Assembly (NCBI GenBank): GCA_013001465.1
Contig: JABDMM010000031.1
Location: forward strand, 1 to 37,137
Origin: Chitinophagales bacterium
GTDB lineage: Bacteria > Bacteroidota > Bacteroidia > Chitinophagales > JABDMM01
Reading direction: 5' to 3'
DNA length: 37,137 bases
Position numbers and translations under genes: made by a program. Below the pieces are notes generated by a model. The model had not been told where the DNA came from. It was given only the letters and a program-made list of their open reading frames with translations, and searched no databases. This document shows, in pieces, positions 15,609 through 24,999 of the stretch; the stretch's first letter is position 1, and every line of letters starts with the position of its first letter.

Positions 15609-17303
15609 TTATAGCTTGATGAATGATCGTGAAGAGTATCTGCTATTACTGCTCAGAGAAAGTATTTGGATATGGTAGAAACCGGATGGAAGTTCGCTTG
15701 CATCGAATTGAAATTGTCGTGAATTCTGAAATTCATTGTTCAGAATAAGTCTACCCATTTCATCATAAACTGAAATAAGGACATGCTCAGCTTTGAGAAT
15801 TTCAATGTTGACCTGTGTTGAGACTGGATTGGGATAGATCGAAAATTGTTCATATTCAATATCATCAACTCCAACCAAATAAACTCCTGTTGAAGCGTTC
15901 TTATTACAACCTTCGACATCGAAAACTGTCAAGCTGTAATTGCCTGCTGTAAGATTATTATTGATCGGACCGCTTGAACTGTTCGACCATTGATATGTGA
16001 TCGGAGGTGTTGCACCGGTAACCATTGCTTCGATTTTTCCATCATTTGCATCAACAGCAGAAACCGGACTAACATCGAACTCGATAGAGATAGGTTTAGT
16101 AGTTCCTAACTGTGTCGAATTTACATTGGAGCAACCATTGCCATCGACAATAGTAACTGAGTATTCTCCAGCCTCAACATTATTCAGGTTTTGGCTTCCT
16201 GAACCGTTTGACCATTGAAAACTAAAAGGAGGCTGACCTGCAGAAACGGTGAGCTGGATCTTACCATCCGCTTTACCGCTGCATGTTGAAGTAAAAGTCG
16301 TTAAGACAGAACCAGGAGGCGGAGTAGTATTTATGTTAGTGACATCAAAATCTTCACATCCATTCGCATCTGTAACACTGCATAGATAGAGACCAGCAAC
16401 CAATCCACCTATCGAGTTACTAGTATCGCCATTTGGCCAATTGTACATATACGGAGGAGTTCCACCGATCGCCTCAACTGCTGCTTTTCCACCAAATCCT
16501 CCACAAGCAGATTGCAACGGAAATACATCGACAATAAGCTTATCGGGCTCGTTCACTACAATATCCATCGCTGTTTTGCAATTATTGTTATCGGTGATGA
16601 TCAAGGAGTAATTTCCGGCTTTTAAGTTTGAAATGGAATTGGACTGCGAACTATTGCTCCACAGATAATTATACGGTGGGTTTCCTCCGGTTACATTTGT
16701 GCTCACAGCTCCATCGCTCTTACCAAAACAGGAAACTGAAACTGTGCTTAAACTAACTGTAGGTCCGTTTACATCATTTAACAGTACATTTTTCTCTAAA
16801 ACACATCCATTGACGTCACTTACTGTAATTCCATAAACACCGGCAGTAAGATTAGAAAGAATAGTACTGCTGCTTCCGGTCGACCAATTGTAACTATATG
16901 GTGGAGTCCCCGCAAGTGCAGTCACGCTGAGAGCTCCATTTGAGGAGTTGCAAAGTGGTTGTGTTGCAGTAGTATTGAGTTGAATAATAAAGATATCATT
17001 TTGAACCTCCACGGAGTCAATTCCTTTCAATCCAAATTTATCGGTGACAGTAACGACATAAGTTCCGGCTGACAGGTTTTCGATAGTATCGCTTTGCTCA
17101 CCGTTACTCCAGAAATAGGTAAAGGGAGAAGTTCCTCCATTTGGAGAAACCCAGGCTCTCCCCTTTTGATTATCACAGATCTCATTGTCAGCATCGAATG
17201 AAAGGGAGAATTGTGCAAGCACAACCCCGGGAATACTCAACATGATCAATATCATGATCGAATACACCATGGTGCAACATTCGTTTAATAAAGGCTTTTT
17301 CAT
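15609..17303 (-). CDS. SprB-repeat protein with T9SS type A sorting domain
   Basis: A 564-residue exported surface or secreted protein. After a signal peptide (hydrophobic SIMILIMLSIPGVVLAQ) there are six repeats of about 75 residues. Each contains a variant of GGTPPYxYxWSNG-x-SNLxAGxYxxTVTDxNGC, the SprB repeat found in gliding adhesins and other Bacteroidota surface proteins. Five of the repeats contain a Cys near the start. The C-terminus (FSIYPNPVSTQVNIE, then YDEMGRLIL, SGFYHIQIL and FIKL) is a T9SS type A domain that directs export and is usually cleaved or used for attachment. No catalytic domain is present. It is probably a structural or adhesive protein. A second Met at residue 12 could also be the start. 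Confidence 0.92.
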   Translation of the reverse strand: MKKPLLNECCTMVYSIMILIMLSIPGVVLAQFSLSFDADNEICDNQKGRAWVSPNGGTSPFTYFWSNGEQSDTIENLSAGTYVVTVTDKFGLKGIDSVEVQNDIFIIQLNTTATQPLCNSSNGALSVTALAGTPPYSYNWSTGSSSTILSNLTAGVYGITVSDVNGCVLEKNVLLNDVNGPTVSLSTVSVSCFGKSDGAVSTNVTGGNPPYNYLWSNSSQSNSISNLKAGNYSLIITDNNNCKTAMDIVVNEPDKLIVDVFPLQSACGGFGGKAAVEAIGGTPPYMYNWPNGDTSNSIGGLVAGLYLCSVTDANGCEDFDVTNINTTPPPGSVLTTFTSTCSGKADGKIQLTVSAGQPPFSFQWSNGSGSQNLNNVEAGEYSVTIVDGNGCSNVNSTQLGTTKPISIEFDVSPVSAVDANDGKIEAMVTGATPPITYQWSNSSSGPINNNLTAGNYSLTVFDVEGCNKNASTGVYLVGVDDIEYEQFSIYPNPVSTQVNIEILKAEHVLISVYDEMGRLILNNEFQNSRQFQFDASELPSGFYHIQILSLSSNSRYSSRSFIKL

Positions 17304-17512
17304 TTGCTGTTCAATGGCTGTTTCTAATACTTATTAAAAATAATAAAATATATTAATATATCATTAAAAAGCTTTAACAAAATATCAATTAATAGTATTT
17401 AAATGAGTAAAGGACTTTGCCTGCTTGCTTTTCTAAATTTACGATCTGTTTTCGTAATTATTATAGTATCGTGCTCAAAAATTGCATTATTATGAACTAT
17501 ACATGTTCAGTT

Positions 17513-17544
17513 CTCAACGCCTCAATGTCTCAATGTCTCAATTT
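17513..17544. repeat. octamer tandem array, unit CTCAATGT
   Basis: Four consecutive 8-nt units (CTCAACGC, CTCAATGT, CTCAATGT, CTCAATTT) lie between the end of the pseudouridine synthase gene and the start of the SprB-repeat gene. The rest of this 248-nt gap is AT-rich and probably holds the promoter of the SprB-repeat gene. Confidence 0.75.
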
Positions 17545-17551
17545 CAAATGG

Positions 17552-18595
17552 TTACATTTTGTGTTTCGCATATCCTCTCCACTTCTCCACCACCCCGGCA
17601 AAATCCTCCGGCAATTCAGATTCGAAAAACATCTCTTTCTTGCTTTCCGGATGAGTAAAACCGATGGTCTTCGCATGCAACGCTTGTCTCCGCATTATCT
17701 TAAAGCAGTTGTCCACGAATTGCTTGTACTTCGTAAAAACCGTCCCTTTAACAATTTTATCTCCTCCGTATGTTGAATCATTAAACACAGGATGTCCTAG
17801 ATGCTTCATGTGCACTCTGATCTGATGTGTTCTGCCTGTTTCTAACTTACATTCTACCATTGTAGTATATCCAAATCGTTCTATCACTCTATAATTCGTA
17901 ACAGCATGTTTCCCTTGATCTCCTTCTTCAAATACATACATCTGCTTACGATGCCTTGGATCTCTTCCAATGTTACCTTCTATTCTACCTTCATTTTCGA
18001 TCACATCTCCCCAAACCAATGCATAATATTTCCTTTGAATGCTCCTCTCATAAAACTGCTTTGCCAGATGTGTCATCGCATATTCTGTCTTGGCAATAAC
18101 AATAAGTCCTGATGTATCTTTATCAAGTCTGTGAACAATCCCGGGTCGGTCTGATTGTGCTTTAACTGGTAGGTTTTTAAAATGATAGATGAGTCCGTTT
18201 ACGAGAGTACCGCTCCAGTTCGATATACCGGGATGAACCACTAATCCTGCCGGTTTATTCACGATGAGCATGGCGTCATCTTCGTAGGGGATTTCCAGTG
18301 GAATGTCTTCTCCTTCGAGTTTATACTCACCTCGTCTACTTGGGATGATCAGCTTCACGTGATCTCCCGGTCTAACTTTATAGTTAGATTTAACGGCTTT
18401 CGTTCCTACGAATAGAGATCCTGCTTTAGCAGCGTTTTGTATTCGGTTTCTGGAAATACCGTCTCCTAGTCGGTTGATCAGGAACTTGTCGATGCGCAGC
18501 GGCTCCTGACCCGGATCAACTTTGATCTCGATCTCTTTGAACAGATCATCATCTTCTTCTTTCGAATGCTCGTCCTGTTGCTCTTCTTCAACCAT
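17552..18595 (-). CDS. rluD: RluA family 23S rRNA pseudouridine synthase (RluD-like)
   Basis: This enzyme isomerises specific uridines in RNA, by family the helix 69 uridines of 23S rRNA for RluD. An S4 RNA-binding domain (EPLRIDKFLINRLGDGISRNRIQNAAKAG) starts near residue 31 and is followed by the RluA catalytic core. HRLDKDTSGLIVIAKT holds the catalytic Asp (D158), preceded by NKPAGLVVHPG, and GRTHQIRVHMKHLGHPVFND is the conserved downstream motif. An acidic N-terminal extension of about 25 residues precedes the S4 domain. The length of 347 residues fits. It begins 6 nt after the isomerase gene, so the two are probably in one operon. The exact rRNA target is inferred from the family. Confidence 0.92.
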   Translation of the reverse strand: MVEEEQQDEHSKEEDDDLFKEIEIKVDPGQEPLRIDKFLINRLGDGISRNRIQNAAKAGSLFVGTKAVKSNYKVRPGDHVKLIIPSRRGEYKLEGEDIPLEIPYEDDAMLIVNKPAGLVVHPGISNWSGTLVNGLIYHFKNLPVKAQSDRPGIVHRLDKDTSGLIVIAKTEYAMTHLAKQFYERSIQRKYYALVWGDVIENEGRIEGNIGRDPRHRKQMYVFEEGDQGKHAVTNYRVIERFGYTTMVECKLETGRTHQIRVHMKHLGHPVFNDSTYGGDKIVKGTVFTKYKQFVDNCFKIMRRQALHAKTIGFTHPESKKEMFFESELPEDFAGVVEKWRGYAKHKM

Positions 18596-18601
18596 CTCGT
18601 C

Positions 18602-19597
18602 TTACCACTCCATTTCTGCCAGTGAACTCTTTAATTTATCGATGACTTTTACTTCAACTGCATCCATCTCGCTGTTCGAAGCCAGGTAAACGGATAACCA
18701 ATCACCAACATTGATCAGGAAGAGCGCTTTTTCTATAAAGGAAGAACCTTTGGAAAATACTTCAAAAACAGAGCTTGTATATTGATGCATCAGTTTCATA
18801 TTAAGATCCATCCTTTGTTTATTTCTATTGAAGTCATCAGAATTTCTCAGAAATATGACAGCCAGATCTTGATTTTCATTTCTCCAACCGACAAGCTCAT
18901 TATGATTCATTTCAGGAACAACATGATGCCAGCTGAGCATTTTAGAATTCTCATTGATCTGTTGCCTCCACCGGATCGCAATAGCTTCCATCCTGTCTTC
19001 AATATATAGTACCGGGATCTTTCCATTCAAGTGGTTTGCCAAGTTACCTGCTTCAGTGTGTATAAAGCTTTTCTCTTGCTCGAGAAGATGTATGCCATCG
19101 AGTAGCTGTTGCTCAAAATCTCCATTGATCAGGTTCAATGCTTTTAATATATAGAGTTGCTGCACAAATGAATATCCTAAACAAGCCCTTGGAGGCTTAC
19201 CACCAGGTATCTGTATGAAGTCTTTCTGATGTGTATGTGCCTGCTCGATCACCTTTCCTCCTGAACTTACACAAACCATTTTTGCATTCTTTTTCAAGAC
19301 TTCTTTCAATACATTAAGTGTCTCTTCGGTATTTCCTGAGTATGACGAAATGATCACAAGACTGTGTTCGTCGATAAACTCAGGACATGTATACCCTTTG
19401 TTGACTATAAAAGGGACCTTGAGCTGGTCTGCACAGATAGCAGCAACAAGGCTGCCTCCGATCCCACTTCCTCCTAAACCGGATACCACAACATTCCTGA
19501 TCTCTTTATCGTGCTGCTTAATATTCGCTTTCTTTCCAATTTCCATTGCCTCCTTTAATTGTTCTGGGAAAGAGGCTATCAGTTGGTTCATATCCAT
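18602..19597 (-). CDS. bifunctional phosphoglucose/phosphomannose isomerase
   Basis: A SIS-domain isomerase that interconverts glucose-6-phosphate or mannose-6-phosphate with fructose-6-phosphate. The 331-residue length and motifs are those of the bifunctional PGI/PMI family rather than classical Pgi. NVVVSGLGGSGIGGSLVA gives the phosphate loop, IISSYSGNTEET the SIS serine/threonine loop, and PEMNHNELVGW the catalytic His/Glu region. FSKGSSFIEKALFLINVGDWLSVYLA closes the second SIS domain. It may supply glycolysis and mannose donors for glycan synthesis. The start (MDMNQLIASFP) has a second Met two codons later. It is transcribed with the pseudouridine synthase gene and divergently from the deiminase-like gene. 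Confidence 0.92.
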   Translation of the reverse strand: MDMNQLIASFPEQLKEAMEIGKKANIKQHDKEIRNVVVSGLGGSGIGGSLVAAICADQLKVPFIVNKGYTCPEFIDEHSLVIISSYSGNTEETLNVLKEVLKKNAKMVCVSSGGKVIEQAHTHQKDFIQIPGGKPPRACLGYSFVQQLYILKALNLINGDFEQQLLDGIHLLEQEKSFIHTEAGNLANHLNGKIPVLYIEDRMEAIAIRWRQQINENSKMLSWHHVVPEMNHNELVGWRNENQDLAVIFLRNSDDFNRNKQRMDLNMKLMHQYTSSVFEVFSKGSSFIEKALFLINVGDWLSVYLASNSEMDAVEVKVIDKLKSSLAEMEW

Positions 19598-19672
19598 AAT
19601 ATTGTTATTTTGTATTTGATATCGTGATCAATTCCTTAATTCTTCACTTTCAGCAAAACTAATGCAAGAGAC

Positions 19673-21421
19673 ATGAATTATACACGCTTAGCGGCTGCTT
19701 TTTTATCTTTTTTATTCATCCCTTATTTACTTTTTGGACAAAGTAACCTTAATACTGATGCTCAATACGTGGAGCAATCTCCTGTACTCATTCAGTCTGC
19801 GACCGCTAAAGGTATCAACACACCACCAAATAAAAAGCTGAGAACGATGGCGGAATGGGAGGAAATTGATGCTTTGCTGATCACTTGGGCAACTCAATTC
19901 AATATTTTAAGTCAGATCCTCAACTATGCTCAAGAGGAATGTAAAGTTATCGTCGTTTGTGCAGATTCAAACCAGGTTAAAAATTATCTTTCCGGACAAG
20001 GGATAACACCATATAACGTAAGCTTCATTGAAGGTCCGTTTAACTCGATATGGTCGCGTGATTATGCGCAATGGTCGGCTTACACAGATGATGTCGACTC
20101 TTTGGTTTTAATAGACTGGATCTATAACAGGAACAGACCACAGGATGATCTTATTCCTGATCTCATCGGCGACTACATGAACGTACCAGTTTACAGTATG
20201 ACACAAGCACCTTTTGATCTCGTACACACCGGCGGCAATTTCATGGTCGATGGCATGGGTACAGGTTTCTCTTCTAAACTGGTGCTCGATGAAAACGACG
20301 GAGGCACATTTAATATCACCGATAAAACATCAGATCAAATAGATACACTGATGAAGCAGTTTATGGGCATCGAACGTTTTATCAAAATGGAAAACCTGCC
20401 TTATGACGAGATCCATCATATCGATATGCATATGAAGTTACTTGATGAGGAAACAATCCTCGTGGGTGAGTACCCTGATGGTGTCGCAGACGGTCCGCAG
20501 ATCGAAGCCAATATCGCATATATCGCAAACAACTTCACCTCCGCCTTCGGTACTCCTTATCGTTTTGTAAGGATACAAATGCCACCGGAAAACGGACAGT
20601 ATCCCGATAATTTTGGAGATTACCGCACTTATACCAATGCTGTATTCGTAAACAATACAATTCTAATCCCTACGTATGAACAGCAGTTCGATGATCCTGC
20701 ACTGGACATCTGGCGGGAAGCTATGCCGGGTTATAAAATACGTGGGATCAATTCTAATTCCATCATTCCGTTTAGTGGTGCCATTCACTGTATCACAAAA
20801 GCGGTTGGCACGAAAGATCCGCTGTTGATCGTGCATCAACCTATCAGAGATATTCAACCCGCCGGTATCACTTTCGATATCGATGCGGTGGTTAAGCACC
20901 GATCAGGTATTCTTAATGCTACTCTTTACTACACTAACGATACCAATAGTTTCTATACTCCTGCTTCGATGTCATTAAGTGATCCGACTAACGATATTTG
21001 GTCTGCAAGCATTCCATCTCAAAATGGTGGCGAAGAGGTTTATTATTATATTTCAGCAACATCGGTTAGTGGTAAAAATCAAAACAGGCCTATGCCCGCT
21101 CCTAATGCATATTGGGATTTTAAGGTCGGCGCAACCACTGCTCTCAACGACATAACAAACAGCGATTTCGAAATAGGGAATGTTTATCCTAATCCGGCAA
21201 GTCGTATCACGGTCGTTCCAGTGAATCTTAAGTTCTCCGGCATGGTCTCTGTAGACATTTACGACGTACTCGGACGAAAAGTCCATCCCGTTTTCGATGG
21301 GCATAAAACGGCAGGCAAGCAGGAATTCATCTTCGATGCTGAACCGCTGGCTTCCGGCAATTACTATATCAAAGTTTCAAACTCCAACAACGCAGCATAC
21401 ACTATCATGAATGTGAAGTAA
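19673..21421 (+). CDS. secreted peptidylarginine deiminase-like (agmatine deiminase family) protein with T9SS domain
   Basis: A 582-residue exported guanidine-modifying enzyme. Layout: signal peptide (about 1-22, ending LLFGQ), catalytic beta/alpha-propeller (about 57-385), an Ig-like domain (about 390-480) and a T9SS type A domain (VYPNPAS, then YDVLGRKV, SGNYYIKVSN and NVK). Catalytic residues of this superfamily are in place: D130 in WSRDYAQW, H249 and D251 in HHIDMHMK, N322 in TYTNAVFVNN, and C373 in GAIHCITKAVG. This architecture matches Porphyromonas peptidylarginine deiminase (PPAD), including an R-x-R pair (R153, R155). Plain agmatine deiminases are cytoplasmic and lack the signal and the T9SS domain. 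Deimination of peptide C-terminal arginine is the likeliest activity, but it is inferred. Confidence 0.88.
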   Translation: MNYTRLAAAFLSFLFIPYLLFGQSNLNTDAQYVEQSPVLIQSATAKGINTPPNKKLRTMAEWEEIDALLITWATQFNILSQILNYAQEECKVIVVCADSNQVKNYLSGQGITPYNVSFIEGPFNSIWSRDYAQWSAYTDDVDSLVLIDWIYNRNRPQDDLIPDLIGDYMNVPVYSMTQAPFDLVHTGGNFMVDGMGTGFSSKLVLDENDGGTFNITDKTSDQIDTLMKQFMGIERFIKMENLPYDEIHHIDMHMKLLDEETILVGEYPDGVADGPQIEANIAYIANNFTSAFGTPYRFVRIQMPPENGQYPDNFGDYRTYTNAVFVNNTILIPTYEQQFDDPALDIWREAMPGYKIRGINSNSIIPFSGAIHCITKAVGTKDPLLIVHQPIRDIQPAGITFDIDAVVKHRSGILNATLYYTNDTNSFYTPASMSLSDPTNDIWSASIPSQNGGEEVYYYISATSVSGKNQNRPMPAPNAYWDFKVGATTALNDITNSDFEIGNVYPNPASRITVVPVNLKFSGMVSVDIYDVLGRKVHPVFDGHKTAGKQEFIFDAEPLASGNYYIKVSNSNNAAYTIMNVK

Positions 21422-21447
21422 ACCCGTCGTTAAAATGAAAATACTAT

Positions 21448-21816
21448 ATGGCGGGTCACTTGAAATTGGGCGAAAGAGGAGAAAAATTAGCTGTTGAATT
21501 CCTTAAAAAGCAAGATTATGCAATTCTGGAGACACGGTACCGATACTCCAGGTACGAGATCGATATCATTTGCAGATCGGTCAAAGGTCATCTCGTTTTT
21601 GTCGAAGTAAAGACAAGAACCAATCTTTCCCACGGAAAACCAATGGATTTTGTAAGCAAAAGAAAAGAGAACTACATCTCTCAAGCTGCGCAATACTATA
21701 TTGAAAAAACAGGATGGGATGATGCGATTCGCTTCGATATTATCTCGATAGAGATCTCCGGAGAGCATCATAAATTAGATCACATCAAAGATGCCTTCTT
21801 TCCAACGAGTTGGTAG
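21448..21816 (+). CDS. YraN family (UPF0102) endonuclease-like protein
   Basis: A 122-residue protein of the UPF0102/YraN family with the restriction-endonuclease-like fold. The putative active site is E37/D39 in RYEIDIICR and E53-V-K55 in VFVEVKTRT, preceded by GERGEKLAVEFLKKQDYAILETRYR. It is presumed to process DNA or Holliday-junction-like structures, but its function is not firmly known. It follows the deiminase gene by 26 nt and converges with prfB, its stop lying only 3 nt from the prfB stop. Confidence 0.9.
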   Translation: MAGHLKLGERGEKLAVEFLKKQDYAILETRYRYSRYEIDIICRSVKGHLVFVEVKTRTNLSHGKPMDFVSKRKENYISQAAQYYIEKTGWDDAIRFDIISIEISGEHHKLDHIKDAFFPTSW

Positions 21817-21819
21817 AGG

Positions 21820-22897
21820 TTACTTGTGCATCATAAAAGCCTTGATAAAATCGTGAATGTCACCATCCATTACAGCTTGCACATTCCCTGTTTCATGTCC
21901 GGTTCTCGTATCCTTAACCAGCTTATAAGGATGCATCACATAATTTCGGATCTGCGATCCCCACTCTATCTTCATTTTGGAATCTTCGACTTTCTGTTTT
22001 TCAGCATTCTGCTTCTGAAGCTCCTGCTCGTACAATCTTGATTTCAGCATTTTGATGGCAGTATCCCGATTCATCGTTTGAGAACGTGACTCCTGACATT
22101 CAACAACGATCCCCGATGGCAAATGCCTCACACGAACTGCTGTTTCGACCTTGTTCACATGCTGACCACCAGCACCGCTCGAACGAAAAGTGTCCCATTC
22201 AAGATCTGAAGGATTCACATCCACCTCGATCGAATCATCAATTTCAGGATATACAAAAACCGAAGCAAAAGAAGTATGACGTTTAGCATTGGAATCGAAC
22301 GGAGAAATTCGGACTAATCTATGAACACCATTTTCACTCTTGAGGTATCCATAAGCGAGCTCTCCTTCGAATTCTAAAGCGACAGATTTGATTCCGGCAA
22401 CATCACCATCTGTCCTATCGAGTTCCTTAACCTTGAAACCATTTTTCTCACCATACATGATATACATCCTCATGAGCATCGAAGCCCAATCACAGCTCTC
22501 CGTACCACCGGCACCTGAATTGATGGTAAGGATAGCATTGAGCTGATCTTCCGGTTGGTCTAAAGATGAGAGCAATTCGACCTCCTCCAGTCTGTTCAGT
22601 GTCTTTTGATAAAGGGATTCCACCTCCTCGTCAGACGCCTCTCCCTCTGCAAGGAAGTCGAGCAGAACATTTAAGTCTTCGTAATAGGTGTTTAATTCTT
22701 CGTAAATACCGACCCATTTTTTGTTGGATTTGATCTTGCGCATGAGCGCTTCGGCCTTTTTGGGGTCGTTCCAGAAATCGGGTTGAGTAGAAGCGCGTTC
22801 GTCTTCTCTTATATCATCTTGTCGTCTTTCGACGTCAAAGATACCTCCTTAAAGCATCGACCCGGCTTTTGACGTTCTGTAGTTGTTCTTTGTTCAT
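21820..22897 (-). CDS. prfB: peptide chain release factor 2, with programmed +1 frameshift
   Basis: RF2 recognises UAA and UGA and releases the nascent peptide from the ribosome. The gene starts at ATG 22897-22895 ([20 protein letters not shown]) and meets an in-frame TGA at 22837-22835. A +1 shift at CTT-T continues translation as [12 protein letters not shown] to the stop at 21820, giving about 358 residues. The SPF codon-recognition tripeptide ([14 protein letters not shown]) and the GGQ peptidyl-hydrolysis motif ([15 protein letters not shown]) are present. The frameshift autoregulates RF2 because TGA is read poorly when RF2 is scarce. The uninterrupted frame alone would begin at an internal ATG and miss the N-terminal helices. 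Confidence 0.96.
22834..22849 (-). promoter_or_regulatory. prfB programmed +1 frameshift site
   Basis: On the minus strand it reads AGGAGG TAT CTT TGA C. An internal Shine-Dalgarno lies three bases upstream of the slippery CTT, followed by a TGA stop with a C after it. This is the classical RF2 recoding site. Confidence 0.95.
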
Positions 22898-23022
22898 CAG
22901 GATACTGAATTTGAATTCTGAAGCGAATAAACACAATTATTATTTAAGATGATAGAACTTCCCTTAATATCTGAAGTAATTGCAATTGTATTTTATAATT
23001 TCACGCCAAATTAAAGAGCTTC

Positions 23023-24999
23023 ATGCGCATTCTTTATCTGTTCGCTTTACTAATGCTTCCTCTGATCAGCCAGGCCAACTGTGACCCTGAACTGATGGAA
23101 GTGAACAGTCCCAGGAATTCAAAATATATCATCGAAGCAACGCTCGATAACGAAAACAAGATGCTCCAGGCAGATCAATTCTTGCAATGGGTGAACCACT
23201 CATCGGATACCGTCTTCAGCATACATTTTTCTATGTATACCAATGCCTTCAGAAATTCACAAAGTACATTCATGCTTTCGACCGAAGGTAATTTATTCGG
23301 CAATAGTCTTAAAGACAGGCCGGAAGAAGATTGGGGCTGGCTGGATGTGAGCTCTGCAAAGCGAAATGGGATCGAACTGATCGATAAGGCTTCATATATT
23401 CATCCCGACGATGACAATGAGGAAGATAAAACCGTATTGGAGATCGTACTTGACACACCGCTAAATCCCGGTGACACATTGCAGTTAGAGATGAAATGGG
23501 AACAGAAGATCCCAAAGCTATTCTCCCGTCTCGGTTATCAGCGTCAGGAGTTTTATAATATGGTGCATTGGTTCCCTAAAATGGGCGTCTGGGAAAAAGA
23601 TCGTGAAGGAAAATGGGGATGGAATTGTCACCAGGCGCATCGTCGCACGGAATTTTATGGAGACTTCGCCATCTATGACGTGAGCATCACACTTCCTGAT
23701 CACCTGATATTTGGTGCTTCAGGATGTAAGGTAAACGAAACCGACCTTGGTGATGGAAGAAAGACGATCCGACATATTGGTAAGGACATCATCAGTTTTG
23801 CATGGTGTGCGTACCCATACTTTCATGTAGTCGAAGACCAATGGGAACATGTATATATCAGATTATTGATCCCACCGGAACATTGTCATCATAGACACAG
23901 GATCATTGCTACAGTTAAACACAGTTTGAAGTATTTGAGTGATAAGGTGGGTTTATATCCATATAATAGTATTACGATCATGGATCCGCCGTTACATGCT
24001 TTAAACTCCGGTTTCATGGAATACCCTACATATATTACGGGAGGATCCTTTGCGATATTTCCGAAAGGAATGCATTCGATGGAATCACTCATCGCTCACG
24101 AATTTGCACATCAATATTTCATGGCGATTATCGCAACCAATGAGAAAGAAGAACCCTGGCTGGATGAAGGTTTCACAACGTATCATGAAGACAAGATCAT
24201 GGAGTCGATGTACGGCCTCAATGGCTCTCTCTTCCGAATTCTTGGTTACAAAGTAAACAACTCATCATTTTCCAGACATGAATATGTTGCGCTGCCTAAT
24301 CCTTCAACCGGTTCGGTCGCTCGTTCAGGATGGCAGATAAAGGAAGGCTATAAAGGGATCATCTATAGTAAAACTGCTACCATATTGAAGACGATGGAGG
24401 GAATGATGGGTGAGGAATTGTTTGTTGACATGATGCGGGGATATTATCAGAAATATAAATTCGCACATCCGCGTGGAGAGGATTTTATCGATCATGTCAA
24501 AAGTTTCCTCGCTACTTCGTCCAACAAAGATGCACTCGGTGATGTCGATCTTTTTTTTGAACAGTTGATCTATGGTACAGATAAACTGGATTATCAGGCG
24601 ACAGAGATCACATACTTCACACCCATTCATAAAGTCGGATTTTTCGGCACAAATAAAGATTATGTTGAAGAGGAATCTACGGATACTATAGTATCGAAAG
24701 CGTTGGTGCATAGACTTGGTGCAGTTGTTTTACCGGTAGATGTTAGATTTACTTTTGAAAATGGTGATGTGATCAATACAAAATGGAGCGGTAAAGAGCG
24801 AGCAAAATTCTTCTATCTAAAAAACACCTCTCGCCTCACTACTATTGAGATAGATCCCGAGAACAAGTTGTACATCGATATCGATCTAAACAATAACAGC
24901 CTTTCGCTTAAATCAGGTAAGTCTCCTTCGATCAAGATCGCCAGTAAGGTGATGTATTTTATTCATAACATCATTCAAACGCTGGGTATATTGATATGA
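23023..24999 (+). CDS. M1 family zinc metallopeptidase, exported
   Basis: A 658-residue aminopeptidase N-type protein. The signal peptide is ILYLFALLMLPLISQA. Zinc ligands H359 and H363 and catalytic E360 are in IAHEFAHQYF, and the third ligand E382 falls exactly 18 residues after the second His in WLDEGFTTYHED. The exopeptidase GAMEN-type position is occupied by NSGFMEYPTYIT, a variant of the usual GxMEN in this subfamily. It probably trims N-termini of peptides in the periplasm or outside the cell. Its stop overlaps the next gene start (ATGA), so the membrane protein that follows is likely its functional partner. It is transcribed divergently from prfB across a 125-nt gap. Confidence 0.92.
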   Translation: MRILYLFALLMLPLISQANCDPELMEVNSPRNSKYIIEATLDNENKMLQADQFLQWVNHSSDTVFSIHFSMYTNAFRNSQSTFMLSTEGNLFGNSLKDRPEEDWGWLDVSSAKRNGIELIDKASYIHPDDDNEEDKTVLEIVLDTPLNPGDTLQLEMKWEQKIPKLFSRLGYQRQEFYNMVHWFPKMGVWEKDREGKWGWNCHQAHRRTEFYGDFAIYDVSITLPDHLIFGASGCKVNETDLGDGRKTIRHIGKDIISFAWCAYPYFHVVEDQWEHVYIRLLIPPEHCHHRHRIIATVKHSLKYLSDKVGLYPYNSITIMDPPLHALNSGFMEYPTYITGGSFAIFPKGMHSMESLIAHEFAHQYFMAIIATNEKEEPWLDEGFTTYHEDKIMESMYGLNGSLFRILGYKVNNSSFSRHEYVALPNPSTGSVARSGWQIKEGYKGIIYSKTATILKTMEGMMGEELFVDMMRGYYQKYKFAHPRGEDFIDHVKSFLATSSNKDALGDVDLFFEQLIYGTDKLDYQATEITYFTPIHKVGFFGTNKDYVEEESTDTIVSKALVHRLGAVVLPVDVRFTFENGDVINTKWSGKERAKFFYLKNTSRLTTIEIDPENKLYIDIDLNNNSLSLKSGKSPSIKIASKVMYFIHNIIQTLGILI

